Positions 5,919 to 9,142 of a stretch of 9,142 bases of DNA are shown piece after piece. The translations under genes and the position numbers were made by a program. How positions within the stretch are numbered: position 1 is the first letter of the stretch; each line of letters starts with the position of its first letter. The stretch covers positions 1 through 9,142 of the forward strand of contig JAJAZM010000105.1 of assembly GCA_026785645.1 (NCBI GenBank). The letters are read 5' to 3'. Below the pieces are notes generated by a model that saw only the letters and a program-made list of their open reading frames with translations, was not told where the DNA came from and searched no databases. This DNA is from Sphingomonas bacterium (lineage in GTDB: Bacteria; Pseudomonadota; Alphaproteobacteria; Sphingomonadales; Sphingomonadaceae).

Positions 5919-8027
5919 CGCGCCGAGCCAGTCGCGGATGACATCCTGGACGTCGAGCTTGCGCTCAGCGTGGACTAATAGTCGCTGGCGGTGGCGGCCG
6001 CGGAGCATCGCGAGCGGGGCGGGCGCGGGGCCGAACACCGCCATCCCCTCGATATCGGGCGCTGCCCGGCCGATGCGGCGGGCAACGGCTTCGGCTTCCT
6101 CCTTATCCTCGGACGAAATGACTATTGCCGCAAGGCGCCCGAACGGAGGCATCGCCGCCTCGCGCCGTGCTGCGGTTTCGGCGGCGTAAAAGCCGGGGCC
6201 ATCGCCCGCGACCAAGGCGGCGATGACCGGGGCGTCGGGGTCGTGGGTCTGGACCAGCACCCGCCCCGGCTTGTCGCCGCGGCCGGCGCGGCCGGCGACC
6301 TGCTGGATCTGCTGGAAGCTGCGCTCGGCAGCGCGCAGGTCGCCACCCTGGAGGCCGAGGTCGGCATCGACCACGCCGACAAGGGTCAAATTTGGGAAAT
6401 GATAGCCCTTGGTGACGAGCTGGGTGCCGACGACGATGTCGATCTCCTGGTTCTCCATGGCGCGAACAAACTCGGCGGCGCGGGCCGGGGACCAGATGGT
6501 GTCGCTGGTGACGATTGCGGTGCGCGCGTCGGGGAATAAGGCCGCGACCTCGTCGGCGATGCGCTCGACCCCTGGGCCGCAGGCGACCAAGCTATCCTCG
6601 TCGCCGCACTCGGGGCACAGCCGCGGCGGGGGCATGACATGGCCGCAATGGTGGCAGGCAAGGCGGTGCATCAGCCGGTGCTCGACCATCCACGCCGTGC
6701 AATTGGGGCATTGAAAGCGGTGGCCGCAGGTGCGGCACAGGGTCAGCGGGGCGAAGCCGCGGCGGTTGAGAAAGAGCAGCGACTGCTCACCCGCGACGAG
6801 GTTAGCCGCAAGCTCGGCGACGAGGGTCGGGGCGAGCCAGCGGCCGCGCGGGGGCGGGTCCTGCGTGAGGTTGATGGCACGTATCGCGGGAAGGGTTGCG
6901 CCGGCGTGGCGCGCGGTCAGCAGCAGCTCGCGGTAGCGACCGATCTCGACCATATGGCGGGTCTCGATCGCCGGGGTGGCCGAGGCGAGGATCACCGGCA
7001 CTTCCTCGAAATGACCGCGCATCACCGCCACGTCGCGGGCATGATATTGGACGCCTTCCTCCTGCTTGAAGCTCGGCTCATGCGCCTCGTCGACCACGAT
7101 CAGGCCGAGTTTCGCGTAGGGCAGGAACAAGGCCGAGCGGGCGCCGACCACGACGCTGGCCTCGCCCGAGGCAATGGCGCGCCAGGCCCGGCGGCGCTGG
7201 GACGAGCGCAGGTCGCTGTGCCACGCCACCGGCTCGCAGCCGAAGCGCGCGTCGAAGCGGGTCAAGAACGGCTCGGTCAGCGCGATTTCGGGGAGCAGGA
7301 CAAGGACTTGGCGCTGCTGGCGCAGGGCCTCGGCAATGGCTTCGAAATAGACTTCGGTCTTGCCCGATCCGGTGACCCCGTCGAGCAGGACGGGATCGAA
7401 ACCGTGACCGATTGCGGCGGTGAGCGAGGCGGCGGCGGCAAGTTGTTCGTCACTCATGGCGGGCGGGGCGAAATCGGGATCGGGGAGAGGGAAGGGCAGC
7501 TCGCCCTCGACCTCGACTCGTTCGAGCGCGCCGGCATGCACCAGCCCGCGCATCACTGCATCGCTGACCTTGGCATGGGCGGCGAGCTCGCGGACGGTGC
7601 CCTGTCGACCCTTGATCGCGGTCAGGGCCTGCTCGCGCTGGGGGGTGAGTCGGGCGGGGATTTCGCCGGTGGCCCGATATTCGATCATCTTCTTCGGGCC
7701 GGCCAGCGCCGAGGAAGAGGGAAGGATCATGCGCAGCACGGCGGCGAGCGGCGAGAGATAATAATCCGCGGTCCATTCGGCGAGCCGGCGCAGCTGGGGA
7801 CGGATCGGCGGGACGTCGACCAGCGCAGCGAGCGGGCGAAGGCGGTTGTCACCGACGTCCTCGGCCTTGAGCCGGTCGGCTTCCCACGCCACGCCGACCA
7901 GCTGGCGCGGGCCGAGCGGGGCGATGACGACGCTTCCCGGCTCGACCTGCATCCCGTCTGGCACGCGATAATCGAGCGGGCCGAGCGCGGCGTTGAGGGT
8001 AACGACGCGGACTCTAGGCAGCGCCAC
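5859..8027 (-). CDS. priA: primosomal protein N', replication restart helicase
   Basis: PriA binds stalled or collapsed forks and reloads the replisome; it is a 3'-to-5' superfamily 2 helicase in the cytoplasm. The 722-residue product is complete. It has the N-terminal 3'-DNA-binding domain (about 1-105, with ADYYLSPLAAVLRM), Walker A GVTGSGKT at 217-224 and DEAH at 313-316. Eight zinc-binding cysteines follow at 431, 434, 440, 443, 458, 461, 471 and 474. The helicase C-domain has GTQLVTKGYHFPNL near 534 and QQVAGRAGRG at 575-584, and the C-terminus is DVDPYSFL. The start is GTG 8025-8027, only 6 nt after the purC stop; GGAAG inside the end of purC may serve as ribosome binding site, so coupling to purC is likely. 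Its final 60 bp are antisense to the CPBP gene. Confidence 0.97.
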   Translation of the reverse strand: MALPRVRVVTLNAALGPLDYRVPDGMQVEPGSVVIAPLGPRQLVGVAWEADRLKAEDVGDNRLRPLAALVDVPPIRPQLRRLAEWTADYYLSPLAAVLRMILPSSSALAGPKKMIEYRATGEIPARLTPQREQALTAIKGRQGTVRELAAHAKVSDAVMRGLVHAGALERVEVEGELPFPLPDPDFAPPAMSDEQLAAAASLTAAIGHGFDPVLLDGVTGSGKTEVYFEAIAEALRQQRQVLVLLPEIALTEPFLTRFDARFGCEPVAWHSDLRSSQRRRAWRAIASGEASVVVGARSALFLPYAKLGLIVVDEAHEPSFKQEEGVQYHARDVAVMRGHFEEVPVILASATPAIETRHMVEIGRYRELLLTARHAGATLPAIRAINLTQDPPPRGRWLAPTLVAELAANLVAGEQSLLFLNRRGFAPLTLCRTCGHRFQCPNCTAWMVEHRLMHRLACHHCGHVMPPPRLCPECGDEDSLVACGPGVERIADEVAALFPDARTAIVTSDTIWSPARAAEFVRAMENQEIDIVVGTQLVTKGYHFPNLTLVGVVDADLGLQGGDLRAAERSFQQIQQVAGRAGRGDKPGRVLVQTHDPDAPVIAALVAGDGPGFYAAETAARREAAMPPFGRLAAIVISSEDKEEAEAVARRIGRAAPDIEGMAVFGPAPAPLAMLRGRHRQRLLVHAERKLDVQDVIRDWLGALDWGSKVRVAVDVDPYSFL

Positions 8028-8033
8028 GAGGGC

Positions 8034-8816
8034 CTACTTCCCGCGCTTCTTCCTGTGGCTGTCGAGGTCGAGCACCGGATTTTCATCGGCTTCCTCGGGC
8101 AGCAGGCCAAGCCGGCGGGCGACTTCCTGATAGGCTTCGGCCTCGCCGCCGAGATCCTGGCGGAAGCGGTCCTTGTCGAGCTTCTCGCTGGTCTTCATGT
8201 CCCACAGGCGGCAGCCGTCGGGGCTGATCTCGTCGGCCAGGATGATCCGCGCATAATCGCCGTCCCACACGCGGCCGAATTCCAATTTGAAGTCGACCAG
8301 CCGGATCCCGATCGCGGCGAACATGCCGCACATGAAGTCGTTCACGCGGATCGCCATGTCGGCGATGTCGTTCATCTCTTCCTGGCTGGCCCAGCCGAAG
8401 CAGGCGATATGCTCGTCGGCAATCATCGGATCGTTGAGCGCATCGTCCTTGTAATAATATTCGATGATGGTGCGCGGCAGCTGGGTGCCTTCCTCGATCC
8501 CCAAGCGCTTCGACAGCGAGCCGGCGGCGACATTGCGGACCACCACCTCGATCGGCACGATCTCGACCTGGCGGACGAGTTGTTCGCGCATGTTGATCCG
8601 GCGGATGAAGTGGGTCGGCACCCCGATCGTCGCCAGCGCGACGAAGATATGCTCGGAAATCCGGTTGTTGAGCACGCCCTTGCCGTTGATCGTGCCGCGC
8701 TTCTGCGCGTTGAAGGCGGTCGCATCGTCCTTGAAATACTGGATGATCGTTCCCGGCTCTGGACCCTCATAGAGGATCTTGGCCTTGCCTTCGTAAATCT
8801 GGCGGCGACGCGACAT
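8034..8816 (-). CDS. purC: phosphoribosylaminoimidazole-succinocarboxamide synthase (SAICAR synthetase)
   Basis: PurC joins aspartate to CAIR with ATP to give SAICAR, a step of de novo purine synthesis in the cytoplasm. The 260-residue product has the family length and landmarks: RRRQIYEGKAKILYEG at 3-18, the signature VEIVPIEVVVRNVAAGS at 84-100, LVDFKLEFG at 173-181 and ADEISPDGCRLWD at 194-206. The frame is open upstream to the window edge, but ATG 8814-8816 is the conserved start; GGAG at 8829-8832 is a rather distant ribosome binding site (12 nt). priA follows after 6 nt, so the two are probably one transcription unit; purS and purQ, often next to purC in alphaproteobacteria, are not here. 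A dyad over a candidate promoter lies just upstream. Confidence 0.97.
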   Translation of the reverse strand: MSRRRQIYEGKAKILYEGPEPGTIIQYFKDDATAFNAQKRGTINGKGVLNNRISEHIFVALATIGVPTHFIRRINMREQLVRQVEIVPIEVVVRNVAAGSLSKRLGIEEGTQLPRTIIEYYYKDDALNDPMIADEHIACFGWASQEEMNDIADMAIRVNDFMCGMFAAIGIRLVDFKLEFGRVWDGDYARIILADEISPDGCRLWDMKTSEKLDKDRFRQDLGGEAEAYQEVARRLGLLPEEADENPVLDLDSHRKKRGK

Positions 8817-8845
8817 AAAGGGTGATTGCTCCGGATGCAGGGACA

Positions 8846-8874
8846 GGGTGGCGGCTATAGGCCAGCCGCCACCC
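8846..8874. promoter_or_regulatory. perfect 11-bp inverted repeat upstream of purC
   Basis: GGGTGGCGGCT (8846-8856) and AGCCGCCACCC (8864-8874) are exact reverse complements around a 7-nt centre. There is no T-tract on either side, so a rho-independent terminator is unlikely. It overlaps the spacer and -10 box of the candidate purC promoter, which suggests an operator, or a leader hairpin if transcription starts further upstream. Confidence 0.7.
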
Positions 8875-8882
8875 CCACGCAA
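8854..8882 (-). promoter_or_regulatory. candidate purC promoter inside the dyad
   Basis: On the minus strand TTGCGT (8877-8882) and TATAGC (8854-8859) are 17 nt apart. The -10 box is 4 of 6 to consensus; the -35 box is weak. Transcription would start near 8847, about 30 nt before the purC ATG. Confidence 0.33.
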
Positions 8883-8884
8883 TT

Positions 8885-9142
8885 CGCTCATCGGTCCTTT
8901 CAAGCTTCTGACCGTGGCGGAGAACCGCCTCGGCCAGTCCCGGCGCGTGTCGAGCAGATCGTCGTGCAGCTTGCGGCCCCATTGCAGGTGACCGGTCGAG
9001 ATGAAGCTGGTGCCGAAGCCGGTCGAGGCGCGGAAGCTGGGGTGGGGAAGCTGGACGCCATCGGTGCAAGGCCGAAGGATCGAGGTGGCGGGCGGACGCG
9101 GTGAGGGGGCGGGGGTGACGGAGGGGAACGGGGGGGGGCGCG
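8885..9142 (-). other. unresolved open frame upstream of purC, running to the window edge
   Basis: The purC reading frame has no stop from its ATG to the window edge. From about 9065 to 8912 its third positions are almost all G or C, and it reads as a plausible protein segment (for example FGTSFISTGHLQWGRKLH). After that, codon quality drops, and the frame would have to pass through the dyad and into purC, so a separate upstream gene would need a stop that is missing. On the plus strand ATG 9001 with AGGTGA at 8986-8991 opens a frame to the edge (MKLVPKPVEARKLGWG...). I recognise neither product and cannot choose between them or non-coding DNA. Confidence 0.2.
9081..9142. other. G-rich low-complexity end of the window
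   Basis: The last ~60 bases are dominated by G on the plus strand, with very few T, including a run of nine G at 9130-9138. This differs from the balanced high-GC DNA elsewhere and resembles a degraded read or contig end. No gene call should rest on it. Confidence 0.5.

Noticed and set aside
6639..8825. A 728-codon open frame on the plus strand antisense to priA and purC
   Set aside because: priA and purC are certain on the minus strand; a long antisense frame is expected in GC-rich DNA. The product is His/Gly/Arg-rich, without recognisable motifs.
1..9142. CRISPR array, tRNA or rRNA genes, insertion sequences, phage or toxin-antitoxin modules
   Set aside because: No regular direct repeats with spacers, no cloverleaf-like sequence, no transposase or integrase motifs and no terminal repeats were seen on either strand.

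Overview
The window looks like a chromosomal segment of a high-GC alphaproteobacterium, most likely of the order Sphingomonadales. The AtpH N-terminus (GGIQASLAGRYATALF) and the first residues of AtpA (MDIRAA) are of the type I know from sphingomonads, and third codon positions are strongly GC-rich in all the main genes. The content is mostly housekeeping, with a small accessory block between priA and the ATP synthase operon. I do not see a novel multi-gene system such as defence genes, a phage, a CRISPR array or a secondary-metabolite cluster. The unusual points are small-scale: a decayed gene, gene overlaps, hairpins, a coding microsatellite and a candidate small ORF.

Layout, left to right. 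At 1-612 on the minus strand lie the first 19 bases of atpA and all of atpH (F1 delta subunit), the head of an F1 ATP synthase operon. The interval 613-989 holds a candidate atpH promoter, a strong GNRA-type hairpin and the remnant of a DUF1203 gene on the plus strand, with one frameshift and a large internal deletion. At 990-1993 (minus) are two GNAT acetyltransferases that overlap at ATGA. At 2026-3093 (plus) is a full-length Ada alkylation-repair regulator and methyltransferase, divergent from the GNAT pair with only 32 nt between start codons. The Ada to peptidase gap (3094-3261) carries a candidate 43-residue ORF on the minus strand with a very strong Shine-Dalgarno sequence.

At 3262-4836 (minus) is a secreted HExxH zinc peptidase with C-terminal TPR-like repeats. 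It is divergent from a CPBP-family intramembrane protease at 4959-5918 (plus). The CPBP gene runs 60 bp into the 3' end of priA, which lies on the minus strand (5859-8027). priA starts 6 nt after the stop of purC (8034-8816, minus). Upstream of purC is a perfect 11-bp dyad placed over a plausible promoter. The last ~250 bp hold an unresolved open frame and a G-rich, low-complexity end that may be a contig edge.

Functional reading: purC-priA is probably one transcription unit linking purine synthesis and replication restart, and atpH-atpA belongs to the respiratory ATP synthase operon. Ada is the only stress-response gene recognised. The GNAT pair and the two protease genes are accessory, and their substrates cannot be told from sequence.
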